Positions 7,881 through 17,274 of a stretch of DNA of 64,000 nt are shown here, one piece after another; position 1 is the first letter of the stretch, and each line of letters begins with the position of its first letter. This DNA is from Ramlibacter alkalitolerans. GTDB lineage: Bacteria > Pseudomonadota > Gammaproteobacteria > Burkholderiales > Burkholderiaceae_C. The notes below the pieces were generated by a model. That model had not been told where the DNA came from. It saw only the letters and a list, made by a program, of their open reading frames with translations, and did not search any database. Both the position numbers and the translations under genes were made by a program. Where the stretch lies: contig NZ_JAEQND010000015.1 of assembly GCF_016722765.1 (NCBI RefSeq), positions 1 through 64,000 of the forward strand, read 5' to 3'.

Positions 7881-9632
7881 TCAGGGTTCGGTGCGCAGGC
7901 GCGGTTCGTCGACGCCGCTGGCCCGGTTCAATTGCATGTAGGTGAGCGGACCGGGGCGGCCGTCCGGCGGCAGGCCCTGCGCGAGCTGGAACGAGCGCAC
8001 GTCGGCGGCGAGCGCGGCATCGAAGACCGCCGGGCGCGTCGGCGCCGGAGCGCCGCGGGCCAGGGCGAGCCGGCTGGCGGTCCACTCCATGGTGGGGTCG
8101 GCCTGGCCCTGGCGCAACTTCTCGCCGTAGCCGGGAGGAACGCGCCACAGCGTGCCGAACTCGCCGTGCCAGCGCTGCGCCAGCGCCGCCAGCGTGACCG
8201 TCTGCTCGGTGCCGGCGGCGCGCAAGGTGGCGGTGCGGTCCGTGAGTCCGGCGAGGATCGCATAGGAGGGCTGGCCGGTGTCGCGGTCCAGGGTGACGAT
8301 GCCCGGCCGACCGAGCTGGCGGATCATCGCCAGGCTCATGGTGCGGTTGAAGCACTGCACCTGGCGGCGCGCCAGTGCCGTGCAGGCGTCGCCCTCCTCC
8401 ACCGGGATCTGCCAGCCCTGCGCCAGCTCGCGCCAGGCCTGCTGCTCGTCGCGCAGCAGCGTCGGCGGCACAGGCGCGGCGGCGGTGACTGGCGCGGAGG
8501 GCGTGGCGACTGCGGCGACCGCGACGGATGCGGCCGATGCGGCCGCTGCGGGCGGCGTGACCGGTGCGGCCGACGCCGACTCGGTGGCTGCCGGCCCGGT
8601 GGCGGCGACCCACACGGGCTCTGGCGGCGCACTCCGCACCGCCAGCGCCGCCGGCCCGCTCGCCTTGGGCGCCAGCGTGAACGTCCCGGGCAGCATCGGC
8701 ATCGACACCTCGTCGGCGACCCGCGTGGCGGCGGCGAGCAGGCCGGCGCCCGCCACCAGCCCCAGCACGCCGGCCAGCGCGGCCCGCGGCCACGGACGCA
8801 GCGGCCCGCCGGCGCGCGGGAAGACTTCCTCCGCCGCCTCGGCCACCACCCGCCGCGTGACCTGGCCCTGCCCGTTGGCATAGGCGCCCAGGAGCGCGCG
8901 GTCGCACAGCAGGTTGATGCGGCGCGGCACGCCCCCGGTGGCGCGATGGATGCTGCGCAGCGCCGCGCGGTCGAAGGGCAGCGGCCGCTGCAGGCCGCAC
9001 ATCTCGAGCCGGTGGCGCACGTACTGCGCGCTTTCCGCCTCGCCCAGCGCGCGCAGGTGGTAGCGCGCGATCACGCGCTGCGCGAGCTGTTCGAGCTCCG
9101 GCCGGGCCAGCATGTCGCGCAGCTCGGGCTGGCCGATCAGGATGATCTGCAGCAGCTTGCGCTCGCTGGTCTCCAGATTGGTCAGCAGCCGCAGCTGCTC
9201 CAGCACCTCGGGCGCCAGGTTCTGCGCCTCGTCGATCACGAGCACGTTGTTGCGGCCGGCGGCATGCGAGTGCAGCAGGAAGGCATTGAGGGGATCGAGG
9301 TAGTCCTTGACGGTCGCGGCGCGCTGCGGCGGCGGCGTCACCGCGACGCCGAACTCGTGGCAGACCGTCTCGAGCAGCTCGATCACGGTCAGCTTGGGAT
9401 TGAAGATGTAGGCGAGGTTGACGTGCGGCGGCACCTGCTCGAGGAAGGAGCGGCACACCGTGGTCTTGCCGGTGCCGATCTCGCCGGTGAGCAGCACGAA
9501 GCCGCCGCCGCCCTGGACGCCATACAGCAGGTGCGCGAGGGCTTCCCGGTGCTGTTCGCTCATGAACAGCAGGCGCGGATCCGGCGCGATGGAGAACGGC
9601 TCCTGCTTCAGCCCGAAATACGCGGCGTACAT
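7881..9632 (-). CDS. gspA: ExeA/GspA-type AAA+ ATPase with peptidoglycan-binding domain
   Basis: Protein of 583 residues. The start MYAAYFGLKQEPFSIAPDP is the classical ExeA opening, which rules out the longer in-frame extension. The AAA+ domain occupies about residues 1-270, with Walker A GEIGTGKT and Walker B VLVIDEAQN. A transmembrane segment near 285-305 is followed by a Pro/Ala linker, a peptidase-like middle region and a C-terminal peptidoglycan-binding domain (YMQLNRASG). It works with GspB to let the secretin cross the cell wall. This pair is isolated here. Confidence 0.9.
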   Translation of the reverse strand: MYAAYFGLKQEPFSIAPDPRLLFMSEQHREALAHLLYGVQGGGGFVLLTGEIGTGKTTVCRSFLEQVPPHVNLAYIFNPKLTVIELLETVCHEFGVAVTPPPQRAATVKDYLDPLNAFLLHSHAAGRNNVLVIDEAQNLAPEVLEQLRLLTNLETSERKLLQIILIGQPELRDMLARPELEQLAQRVIARYHLRALGEAESAQYVRHRLEMCGLQRPLPFDRAALRSIHRATGGVPRRINLLCDRALLGAYANGQGQVTRRVVAEAAEEVFPRAGGPLRPWPRAALAGVLGLVAGAGLLAAATRVADEVSMPMLPGTFTLAPKASGPAALAVRSAPPEPVWVAATGPAATESASAAPVTPPAAAASAASVAVAAVATPSAPVTAAAPVPPTLLRDEQQAWRELAQGWQIPVEEGDACTALARRQVQCFNRTMSLAMIRQLGRPGIVTLDRDTGQPSYAILAGLTDRTATLRAAGTEQTVTLAALAQRWHGEFGTLWRVPPGYGEKLRQGQADPTMEWTASRLALARGAPAPTRPAVFDAALAADVRSFQLAQGLPPDGRPGPLTYMQLNRASGVDEPRLRTEP

Positions 9633-9799
9633 GCGCCTAGGATAACTCGGCCATGTAACAGTGTCGTGGGGGGCAACCCCCGCCGACTGACGTGCGTCAG
9701 GCGAAGGCGAGGCGCTGCGGCGAACGCCAGCGGCGCCATGCGCGTGGCCGGCTGCAAGGCCGCAGCCCGCCACCGGACACAGGCTCTACACTTCGCGCC

Positions 9800-10297
9800 G
9801 TGGCCACCATCCGAAGCGCCGGCTTGCTGATGTTCCGACGCCGTGCCGGCGCGGTGGAGGTCCTGCTCGCCCATCCCGGCGGGCCGTTCTGGGTCCGCCG
9901 GGACATCGCCTCCTGGACCCTGCCCAAGGGCGAGATCGGCCTCGACGAGGATCCGCTCGCCGCCGCCCAGCGCGAGTTCCGGGAGGAAACCGGCTTCGAG
10001 AGCACCCCGCCCTTCCTGCCCCTGGGTGAACTGCGGCAGAAGAGCGGCAAGCGCATCACCGCGTGGGCGTTCGAAGGCGATGCCGATCCGTCGCTGCTCG
10101 TGAGCAACCTGTTCGAGATGGAGTGGCCGCCGCGCTCGGGCCGCATGCAGGCCTTCCCCGAGATCGACCGCGTGCGCTGGTTCGCGCCCGGGGAGGCGCG
10201 GCAGAAGCTCATCGCCGGGCAGGCCCCTTTCGTCGATGCGCTCCTGCAGACGCTGGGCGCTCAACCCACCGGCGCGCTGCCCGCCACGCCGGCCTGA
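9800..10297 (+). CDS. Nudix hydrolase
   Basis: Protein of 165 residues if begun at the GTG at 9800. An ATG ten codons later is the alternative. The Nudix box is complete (G-x5-E-x7-REFREETGF), so Mg2+-dependent hydrolysis of a nucleoside diphosphate linked to X is expected. The PKGEIG context and the WFAPGEARQKL ending resemble small diadenosine-polyphosphate or RNA-pyrophosphatase-like Nudix enzymes, but I cannot assign a substrate. It is convergent with the S9 peptidase, ending six bases from it. Confidence 0.88.
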   Translation: MATIRSAGLLMFRRRAGAVEVLLAHPGGPFWVRRDIASWTLPKGEIGLDEDPLAAAQREFREETGFESTPPFLPLGELRQKSGKRITAWAFEGDADPSLLVSNLFEMEWPPRSGRMQAFPEIDRVRWFAPGEARQKLIAGQAPFVDALLQTLGAQPTGALPATPA

Positions 10298-10303
10298 CGC
10301 CGC

Positions 10304-12304
10304 TCAGGCGCGGCTGTCCTGCGCGGACTCGGCCGCGTCGTGCTGCTCCGCCACCGGCGGCGGCGCCTGCGTGTGCTGCGTGATCCAGTCGATGATCCGC
10401 TCGGCGGCGTCCTGCCGCACCGAAGGCGCGCCCTCGCCGAGGAAGTGGTGGTCCTCGCCCGGGTAAAGCACGAGTTCGGCCTCCGTGCTGCCCGCGCGCA
10501 TGAGGCTCACGAACAGTTCCTCCGACTGGCACTTCGGGCAGCGCTCGTCGCTGGCGCCCTGCATGAACAGGGTGGGGGTGGTCGCCCTCTCCACGTGCGC
10601 CATCGGCGACAGCGCCTTCGCGAGTTTCCGGTCGAAGCGCTCGCCGCTGCCCATGTAGTAGGGATCCGCGTAGTAGCCGCCATCGGAGGTGCCGTAGTGC
10701 GTCTCGATGTTGCCCACCGGCGCCATCACCACCGCGGCGCGGAACTGCGCCGTCTGCCCGATCGCCCAGGCGCTGAGATAGCCGCCGTACGATTTGCCGG
10801 CGATGGCCAGGCGCTCGTCGCACACGCCCTCGTCACGCAGTTGCCGCACCGCGGCCAGGTGCTGCGGCAGGTCGTACTCGCCCCAGTGGCCGGCCAGGCG
10901 GTCGCAGAACTCGCGCCCGTAGCTGGCCGAGCCCACGGCATTGAGTGCCAGCACCGCCCAGCCGCGCGCGCACAGCACCTGCCAGTAGATGTTGGTGTCG
11001 AAACCCAGCAGGGCATAGCTCGCCGGTCCGCCGTGCACGTCGTTGAGCAGTGGCAGCGGGCCGGCGCTGCCTTCGGCGCGCAGCAGCCAGCCCTCGATCT
11101 TCTCCGTGCCGCCGCGGCCGTCCGGCACCTGGAACTCCCAGGTTTCCGCCAGGATGGGCGTGCGGTCCTTCCACCACGGGTTGAAGTCGCTCAGCTGGCG
11201 CTCGCTGCCGTCGGCGGGACACGCATGCACCTCGCTGGGCTGCGAGGGATGGTCGACGGTGTAGACCAGGGTGTCCCCCGCGGCAACGAAGGCCCCGAGC
11301 TGGCGGTGCCCCGCGACCAGCACCTCGACCTGCCCGTCCGGCACCGGGACGCGCACGACGTGGTGCCGGCCGCGGTGCGCGCGGATGAACAGCACGCTGT
11401 TGCCGTCCGCGCTCCAGCGCACGGACGTGGGATCGGCGACCTGCAGGTCGGCGTCGCCGACGCGCCGGATCTTGCCGCTGGCGAATTCCAGCACCCAGAG
11501 ATTGGTCTGCGCGTCGCCCTCGTCCGCGGTGGCGCTGAAGGCGATCCAGCGGCCGTCGGGCGACCACGCCGGGCTCATCACGGTGGCGAACTCCTGCGTG
11601 AGCTGGCGCGCCCGGCTGCCGTCGGCGTCGGCCACCCAGAGGTCCGTGCGGTGCGCGAAGCGGCCCTCGCGGGTGCGGGCGTAGGCGAGGTGGCGGCCGT
11701 TGGGAGAGACGGCGAAGGCAAGCACGTCGAACGGGCCATCGGTGAGCTGCCGATGTTCGCCGCTGCGCACGTCGAGGTGGAACAGGTGGATCTCGCGCCT
11801 GAGCATGTAGCCCATGCCGTCGCTCTTGTACGGCAGCTTCCAGGCCACCTCCGGCTGCACCTGGCGCTCCTTCGGCTTGCGGCCTTGCGGGCGGGCGCCG
11901 CGCCAGTCGGGATCGACCGTGACCGGGGCGGCGACGAGCAGGGCCTTGCCGTCGGGGAACCAGCGCAGGTCGGAAGGCGGCCCCGGCAGCTGGCCGAGCG
12001 GCGCTGCCTCGCCGCCTTCACGCGGCAGCAGGTGGAGCCGCGGCGCGCCGCCGCGGCTGGAGATGAAAGCGAGCTGCGCGCCGTCGGGCGACCAGCGCGG
12101 CGTGTTGTCCTTGCCGGGTCCGCGCGTGAGCTGGCGCGGCGGCCCCCCGTCCAGGGGAACCGCCCAGATGCAGGACAGGTAGTCGTCGTTCTCGCGGTCC
12201 ACCGAGCGCACCGTGCAGGCGACGCACCGGCCATCGGCCGCGGCGTCCAGCTCGGTCACCTTCTGGTGGAGGTACAGGTCTTCGACAGTGAAGGCTTGCG
12301 GCAT
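10304..12304 (-). CDS. S9 family prolyl oligopeptidase-like serine peptidase
   Basis: Protein of 666 residues. The first about 390 form a beta-propeller with PD40/WD-like repeats (phrases such as PRWSPDGAQLAFIS and PAWSPDGRWIAFS). The rest is an alpha/beta-hydrolase domain. The nucleophile motif is GKSYGGY, compared with the common GGSYGG. The acid is in GASDERCP and the His in GEDHHFLGEG. There is no signal peptide, so it is probably cytosolic acylaminoacyl or oligopeptidase activity. The start MPQAFTVEDLY is chosen because the upstream extension is unlike the family. Confidence 0.9.
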   Translation of the reverse strand: MPQAFTVEDLYLHQKVTELDAAADGRCVACTVRSVDRENDDYLSCIWAVPLDGGPPRQLTRGPGKDNTPRWSPDGAQLAFISSRGGAPRLHLLPREGGEAAPLGQLPGPPSDLRWFPDGKALLVAAPVTVDPDWRGARPQGRKPKERQVQPEVAWKLPYKSDGMGYMLRREIHLFHLDVRSGEHRQLTDGPFDVLAFAVSPNGRHLAYARTREGRFAHRTDLWVADADGSRARQLTQEFATVMSPAWSPDGRWIAFSATADEGDAQTNLWVLEFASGKIRRVGDADLQVADPTSVRWSADGNSVLFIRAHRGRHHVVRVPVPDGQVEVLVAGHRQLGAFVAAGDTLVYTVDHPSQPSEVHACPADGSERQLSDFNPWWKDRTPILAETWEFQVPDGRGGTEKIEGWLLRAEGSAGPLPLLNDVHGGPASYALLGFDTNIYWQVLCARGWAVLALNAVGSASYGREFCDRLAGHWGEYDLPQHLAAVRQLRDEGVCDERLAIAGKSYGGYLSAWAIGQTAQFRAAVVMAPVGNIETHYGTSDGGYYADPYYMGSGERFDRKLAKALSPMAHVERATTPTLFMQGASDERCPKCQSEELFVSLMRAGSTEAELVLYPGEDHHFLGEGAPSVRQDAAERIIDWITQHTQAPPPVAEQHDAAESAQDSRA

Positions 12305-12387
12305 GACACGATGGTCGCCCTTGCCTGCGCTGCGACCTGTAGGACGCAGGCGGCAGGCACACGGGCGCTGCCGCACAAGCGCGAAGG

Positions 12388-12813
12388 TCAGGCCGCGGCG
12401 TAGGCGGGCTGGCGCGCCGGGGTGGCGACCAGCGCAGGCTCGACCAGCAGATCGTCCTCTTCCTCTTCCACTGCGACGATGGACTCTCTGCGGCTGGCAT
12501 GGTCCCAGGCAGCGCGGATGGCCTGCATCGCCTCTTCCACGCTCAGGCAGGAATCGCCCTTGATGCGCACCCAGTTGGCGCACAGCGACTTCTCCGCCTC
12601 CTCGAAGCGGCCGCCGTACTGCGCGTAGCCGATGTAGCCGACGCAGTAGGCCGGGGCGTAGTCGTCATAGCTGCATTCGGCCCGGTAGTACGGCTCGGCC
12701 CAGTAGGCCTGCTGCCAGTGCGCGTCCTCGCGCTGCGGATCGACGAGCCCGTCGATGCGGATCTCCGGCTCGTCTGCCTGTTCTTTCCATTCGTCTTGCA
12801 TCGTGGCGGTCAT
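12388..12813 (-). CDS. Conserved hypothetical acidic, Tyr-rich protein
   Basis: Protein of 141 residues with no signal peptide or membrane segment. The core (about 28-105) is rich in Tyr and Trp, with phrases such as YWAEPYYRAECSYDDYAP and VGYIGYAQYGG. A helical stretch LSVEEAMQAIRAAWDHA and an acidic EEEEDD tail follow. I have seen this core in uncharacterised stress-type proteins of proteobacteria, but no function is known to me. It sits 83 bases upstream of the S9 peptidase on the same strand and may be co-transcribed. Confidence 0.7.
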   Translation of the reverse strand: MTATMQDEWKEQADEPEIRIDGLVDPQREDAHWQQAYWAEPYYRAECSYDDYAPAYCVGYIGYAQYGGRFEEAEKSLCANWVRIKGDSCLSVEEAMQAIRAAWDHASRRESIVAVEEEEDDLLVEPALVATPARQPAYAAA

Positions 12814-13034
12814 GGCCCTCTCCGTGATTTGCTGCTGGAAAGGATGATCGCGAAGCCGGCTGCCCGGCCGCGTAGGACAGGCTGTTCGCGCTGCTGTCGG
12901 AACGCGCACCCGCACCGTGCAGGCGGCGCCCCCGGCCAGCCGCGCGACGCCGGCCATTGCGCTGAGTCATGTCGCCCCTGCGCTTTGCGCCGGTCGCGCC
13001 AGCGCCGATACTCCTCGCCTCATCGGAGGCACGC

Positions 13035-13811
13035 ATGGAAATCAGCGACAAGGTGGTGGTGGTGACGGGCGGCGCCAGCGGCATCGGCGCCGGGCTGGCC
13101 CAACGCTTCGCGCGCGAGGGCGCGCGCGGCGTCGTGGTGGCGGACGTGAACCTCGAACGCGCGCAGGGCGTGGCGCGGGCCATCGGGCCGATGGCCGTCG
13201 CGGCGCACTGCGACGTGAGCCGGGAGGCCGACATCCAGGCGCTGGTGCAGCTGGCGCGCGAGCGCTTCGGCCGCATCGACGTGTATTGCTCCAATGCCGG
13301 CATCCTCGGGCGCATCGGCGGCATCGAGCTGGAAGACGCGCTGTGGGACAAGATGTGGCAGGTGCACGGCATGGCGCACGTCTGGGCCGCGCGCGCGGTG
13401 ATCCCCGAAATGCTGGAACGCGGCGAGGGCTACTTCCTGGTTACCGCGTCGGCCGCCGGGCTCCTGAACATCGTCGAGACGCCGGCCTATGGCGTGACCA
13501 AGCACGCCGCGGTGGCCTTCGCCGAGTGGCTGCGCATCGCCTACGGGCGCAAGGGCATCCGCGTGTCCTGCCTGTGCCCGCAATCCGTGCAGACCGACAT
13601 GACGCGCGACGGCACCGGATCGGCCGCGGTGAATGGCGTGCTCTTGCCGGAACAGGTGGCCGAGGTGGTGGTGCAGACCCTGCGCGAGGAACGCTTCCTC
13701 GCCCTGCCCCACCCCGAAGTCGCGCAGTACTTCCTGGCCAAGGCGCAGGACTACGACCGCTGGCTGGGCGGCATGCAGAAGCTGTACGCCCAGCACATGC
13801 AGCAGTCCTAA
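13035..13811 (+). CDS. Short-chain dehydrogenase/reductase (SDR)
   Basis: Protein of 258 residues, the normal classical-SDR length. The cofactor motif TGGASGIG is near residues 12-19, and NAG of the structural NNAG motif is in SNAGILG. The catalytic Ser lies in VTASAAG and YxxxK is YGVTK. The acidic residue after strand 2 (ADVN) suggests a preference for NAD(H). No partner gene reveals the substrate. It starts at the ATG of MEISDKVVVVTGG. It ends in a four-base tail overlap with the convergent DUF3096 gene. Confidence 0.88.
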   Translation: MEISDKVVVVTGGASGIGAGLAQRFAREGARGVVVADVNLERAQGVARAIGPMAVAAHCDVSREADIQALVQLARERFGRIDVYCSNAGILGRIGGIELEDALWDKMWQVHGMAHVWAARAVIPEMLERGEGYFLVTASAAGLLNIVETPAYGVTKHAAVAFAEWLRIAYGRKGIRVSCLCPQSVQTDMTRDGTGSAAVNGVLLPEQVAEVVVQTLREERFLALPHPEVAQYFLAKAQDYDRWLGGMQKLYAQHMQQS

Positions 13812-13945
13812 CGCCCCAACAGACCGGCGAGCCCCGTGATGATCAGGTACAGGGCGATGATGTAGTTCAGCAGCTTGGGCATGATCAGGATCAGGACGCC
13901 GGCGATCAGCGCTGCGACGGGGCCGAGGTGCTGGATGTATTGCAT
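13808..13945 (-). CDS. DUF3096 family small membrane protein
   Basis: Tiny protein of 45 residues consisting of two hydrophobic helices. PVAALIAGVLILIMPKLLNY followed by a second segment ending GLLGR is the recognisable DUF3096 pattern. Function is unknown; it is inserted in the inner membrane. Its stop overlaps the SDR stop by four bases, tail to tail. The length fits the family. Confidence 0.8.
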   Translation of the reverse strand: MQYIQHLGPVAALIAGVLILIMPKLLNYIIALYLIITGLAGLLGR

Positions 13946-14054
13946 GGGGCGGGCTCCACGGAGGGGGAGCCGCAGTATCCGCCGCCGCTGCCCGGCCGGG
14001 GGCCGATTGACCCAGCGCAATCCCCTACCGCCCTCGGCTTCCCAGAATGGGCGC

Positions 14055-14252
14055 ATGGCCAAGATATTCCCGATCCGGCCCGCCCACCCGGAACGCACCT
14101 GCTGGGGCTGTGATCGTTACTGCGCCGCCGACCAGATGATCTGCGGCAACGGCACCGAGCGCACCCAGCACCCCATCGAGACCTTCGGCGAAGGCTGGGA
14201 GCGCGAGGGGCTCGACCCGCTGCGCCCCGCCGACGCGGCCGCGAAAGCCTAG
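14055..14252 (+). CDS. DUF3079 family protein
   Basis: Small protein of 65 residues matching DUF3079. The opening MAKIFPIRPAHPERTCWGCD and four Cys residues in CWGCDRYCAADQMICG look like a possible metal site. These proteins are cytosolic and uncharacterised. The ATG follows a purine-rich stretch. The stop overlaps by four bases the stop of the convergent transpeptidase-like gene. Confidence 0.8.
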   Translation: MAKIFPIRPAHPERTCWGCDRYCAADQMICGNGTERTQHPIETFGEGWEREGLDPLRPADAAAKA

Positions 14253-15001
14253 GAAGCCGTCAACGGATGGCCCGCGGCGGCCCACTCCGGCCGCTCGTCG
14301 CGCTCGCTGTCGATCACGACCAGGTAACGGCCCGCGAAGGGCAGCGCCTCGCCCGTGGGCGTCACGCCGTCCTTGCGGCCCGCGTCGAGGACGCCGAACT
14401 GGTCCAGGAAGGCGACCAGCCCCGGCGGCAGCAGCACGCAGCCGTCGGATTGCACCTGCCCGAGCAGCGCCCCGGTGCGCCCCGTGGCCGCGCGCGCCTG
14501 CAGCCGCAAGTCGGTGAATGCGCCCGGGCGGCCGGTGCGCGTGCGCTGGCGGCCGAAGTCGTACACGCGCGAGGTCATCCGCCGGCCGTACTCGACCTGC
14601 TTCTGGGCGAACACGCCCTGCGGCGTCTGCACGCAGCCGGCCTGCTCGGGGTCGCCGGTGGAGGCCGGCGACGCGCCGATCAGCTCATAGCGCCCCGGCA
14701 GCAGGCGCCAGAACAGGAAAGCCGTCTGCACCGCCGGACAGGCGTCGACCACCAGCATGTACTGCGGCCCCGACGGCAGATCGCGGAAGCCCGCCAGTTC
14801 GCTTTCCGCCAGGCCGCCGTAGATCAGGACCTCGTTGCCGGGCACGTGCAGTTGCCGGTCCACCAGCGCCGCGTAACGCCGCGCCAGGTCGCGCGGCGTG
14901 CACACGCCGTCGGCCCAGGCCCCCAGCGGCGCGAGTGCCGCGGTGGCGGAAAGCAGCAGGCTGCGCCTGCGGATGCCGGGGGAGGAAGGATGCTGCGACA
15001 T
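14249..15001 (-). CDS. L,D-transpeptidase-like exported protein lacking the catalytic His
   Basis: Protein of 250 residues with a signal peptide (twin-Arg-like RRRSLLLS, cleavage near ADG at about 31). The middle and C-terminus align by eye with YkuD-type proteins of Burkholderiales: LIGASPASTG, TPQGVF, VYDFG, LRLQ and SDGC. The nucleophilic Cys188 is present in S185-D-G-C188. The His expected a few residues after LRLQ (LRLQMHAT in relatives) is Arg170, and the Arg after the Cys is Leu. It may be a non-catalytic relative. A start at 15010 is also possible. Confidence 0.7.
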   Translation of the reverse strand: MSQHPSSPGIRRRSLLLSATAALAPLGAWADGVCTPRDLARRYAALVDRQLHVPGNEVLIYGGLAESELAGFRDLPSGPQYMLVVDACPAVQTAFLFWRLLPGRYELIGASPASTGDPEQAGCVQTPQGVFAQKQVEYGRRMTSRVYDFGRQRTRTGRPGAFTDLRLQARAATGRTGALLGQVQSDGCVLLPPGLVAFLDQFGVLDAGRKDGVTPTGEALPFAGRYLVVIDSERDERPEWAAAGHPLTAS

Positions 15002-15083
15002 GCGATCCATTCTGTGGACCGCACCCCGGCGCCGCCTTGCGCTGCGTCAACCCTCGTCTTGCGCTGCGTCAAGCGCCGCGAGC

Positions 15084-16088
15084 CTACGTGGCGGTGATGT
15101 GGCGCTCGCGGATCACGGCGCCGTAGCGGCGGCTGTCTTCGCGCATCACGGTCTCGAACTGCGCCGGCGTCATCGGCGTGGGCTCCGCCGCCAGGGTGGC
15201 GATCTGCGCCTTCACGTTCGGCTGTACCAATGCCGCGTTCACCTCGCGATTGAGCCGCTCGATGACGGCCGCCGGCGTGCCCGCCGGTGCATAGAGGCCG
15301 TGCGTGGTGCCGGCATCGAAGCCCTTGAGCCCGGCCTCCGACAGCGTCGGCACGTCCGGATAGAGCGGCGAGCGCTGCGGCGCCCCGACGGCGAGCAGCT
15401 TGAGCTTGCCCGCCTTGACCTGCTGCAGCGCGATGCCGGGATCGAAGTAGAAGTCGATCTGGCCGGCCAGCAGGTCCTGCAGCGCCAGCGAAGCGCCGCG
15501 GTACGGCACGTGCACGGCGAACACGCCGGCCTGGCCCTTGAGCATCTCGCCCGCGAGGTGCAGCCCGGTGGCATTGCCGGCCGAGCCGTAGGTCACCTTG
15601 CCCGGATGCGCCTTGAGGTAGGCGAGGAATTCGCGCACGTTGCCGGCCGGGAAGTCGCCGCGCGTGACCAGGAACAGGTTCAGGCGCGCCACTGCGGCCA
15701 CGGGCACGAGGTCGCGCGCCGCATCGAAAGGCATCTTCGCGAACACGTGCGGATTGGTCGTGATCGTGCTGCCGGCCGTCATCAGCAGCGTGTAGCCGTC
15801 CGGCGGCGCCTTGGCCACCAGTTCGGCACCGATCATGCCGCTGGCGCCGGCGCGATTGTCGATCACCACCGGCTGCCCCAGCGCCTGCTGCATCGGCAGC
15901 GCGATCGCCCGCACCAGCGCGTCGGGCGAACTGCCGGCGGGGAAGTTGCACACCACCTTGACCGGACGCGCCGGGTACGCCTCCCCTTGCGCGAAGCCCG
16001 TGCCGGGCAAGGCGAGACCGGAAGCCAGCGCACCGGCCGCCTGCGCGAGAAAGCTGCGGCGGCCGTGCCGGATCGGGGATGCATTCAT
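15084..16088 (-). CDS. Bug-family tripartite tricarboxylate transporter receptor
   Basis: Periplasmic solute-binding protein of 334 residues. The leader has HGRRSFLAQAAGAL, a twin-Arg-like signal. Typical Bug motifs follow: YPARPVKVVCNFPAGSSPD, the ligand-loop NRAGASG, PDGYTLL, YGSAGNATGLHLAGE and HVPYRGASLALQDLL. The start at 16088 is preferred over the one at 16106 because it directly precedes the leader. It lies ten bases behind pobA in the ligA-ligB-pobA operon. An aromatic acid such as 4-hydroxybenzoate is therefore a plausible ligand. The TctA/TctB membrane subunits are absent here, as is usual for Bug genes. Confidence 0.9.
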   Translation of the reverse strand: MNASPIRHGRRSFLAQAAGALASGLALPGTGFAQGEAYPARPVKVVCNFPAGSSPDALVRAIALPMQQALGQPVVIDNRAGASGMIGAELVAKAPPDGYTLLMTAGSTITTNPHVFAKMPFDAARDLVPVAAVARLNLFLVTRGDFPAGNVREFLAYLKAHPGKVTYGSAGNATGLHLAGEMLKGQAGVFAVHVPYRGASLALQDLLAGQIDFYFDPGIALQQVKAGKLKLLAVGAPQRSPLYPDVPTLSEAGLKGFDAGTTHGLYAPAGTPAAVIERLNREVNAALVQPNVKAQIATLAAEPTPMTPAQFETVMREDSRRYGAVIRERHITAT

Positions 16089-16098
16089 CTGCGGCTCC

Positions 16099-17274
16099 TT
16101 AGGCATGCACCGGCAGGCCGGTGAAGTTTTCCGAGAACTCCAGCCGGCCGGGAACGGTGGTGGTCATGTATTCCAGGTCCGCGCGCTGCAGGCGGCGCAC
16201 GAACGCGTTCTCGCCGGGGAACTGGTGCACCCTCGTGCAGAGGCCGGCGGAAAAGCGCTGCACCAGCCACATGCGCTGCAGGCAGACGTCGGAGTAGCGG
16301 TCCAGCGCGTCGTCGCGCCCCGTGGCGTAGCGCTCGGCGAGTGCGCGGGCCAGCACCTTCACGTCGGCCAGCGCCGAATTGAGCCCCTTGGCACCGGTGG
16401 GCGGCACGATGTGCGCGGCGTCGCCGGCGAGGAACAGGCGCCCATAGCGCATCGGCTCGGCGAGGAAGCTGCGCATGGCCGTCACGCCCTTCTGGGTGAT
16501 GGTGCCTTCGTTGATCGGGGGCAGGCCGGGGACGTCCAGGCGCTGGTGCAGCTCGGACCAGATGCGATCGTCCGACCAGTTGTCGGGGTCGTCGCCGGGA
16601 TCGCACTGCAGGTACAGGCGCGTGACGGTCGGCGAGCGGATGCTCATCATCGCGAAGCCGTCCTCGTGGCAGCCCCAGGTGACGTGCTCGATCGCGGGCC
16701 TGGCCTCGGCCAGGATGCCGAGCCAGCCGAAGGGATAGATGCGGTCGTAGACCGTCAGCCGCTCGGCCGGGATCGCCGCGCGGCAGATGCCGCGGAAGCC
16801 GTCGCAACCGGCGACGTAATCGCATTCGAGCTGCAGCGGCTCGCCCTCGCGCTCGTAGTGGATCACGGGACGCTCGCGCTCGAGGCCTTCGATGCGCGTG
16901 ACGGGGGCGTCGTAGAGCACCGGCTGCCCGCTGCGTTCCCGCGCCGCCATCAGGTCCGTCACCACCTCGTGCTGCGGGTACACCCAGGTGTTGCGGCCGC
17001 AGACCGCCTCGAAGTCGATCGGGTGCGATGCGCCGCCGAAGCGGAAATCGATCGCGCGCTGCTTGAGCCCCAGCTTGTCCACCCGCTCGCCGACACCCGC
17101 CTCGCGCATCATCTCCACCGTGCCCTGCTCCAGCACGCCGGCGCGCAGCCGCGTGCGCACGTGCTCCTGGCTGGCGCGCTCCACGATGACGGATTCGATG
17201 CCCTGCAGGTGCAGCATCTGCGCCAGCATCAGCCCCGCCGGCCCGGCGCCGACGATGCCCACCTGGGTGCGCAT
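16099..17274 (-). CDS. pobA: 4-hydroxybenzoate 3-monooxygenase
   Basis: Flavoprotein of 391 residues (family usually about 394) that hydroxylates 4-hydroxybenzoate to protocatechuate using NAD(P)H and O2. FAD motifs are in order: GAGPAGL near the N-terminus, GCDGFRG near 160, and [20 protein letters not shown] near 285. R[10 protein letters not shown] is the typical substrate-side stretch near 42-52. Its ATG overlaps the ligB stop as ATGA, so translation is coupled. The product is the substrate of the neighbouring LigAB dioxygenase. Confidence 0.95.
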   Translation of the reverse strand: MRTQVGIVGAGPAGLMLAQMLHLQGIESVIVERASQEHVRTRLRAGVLEQGTVEMMREAGVGERVDKLGLKQRAIDFRFGGASHPIDFEAVCGRNTWVYPQHEVVTDLMAARERSGQPVLYDAPVTRIEGLERERPVIHYEREGEPLQLECDYVAGCDGFRGICRAAIPAERLTVYDRIYPFGWLGILAEARPAIEHVTWGCHEDGFAMMSIRSPTVTRLYLQCDPGDDPDNWSDDRIWSELHQRLDVPGLPPINEGTITQKGVTAMRSFLAEPMRYGRLFLAGDAAHIVPPTGAKGLNSALADVKVLARALAERYATGRDDALDRYSDVCLQRMWLVQRFSAGLCTRVHQFPGENAFVRRLQRADLEYMTTTVPGRLEFSENFTGLPVHA

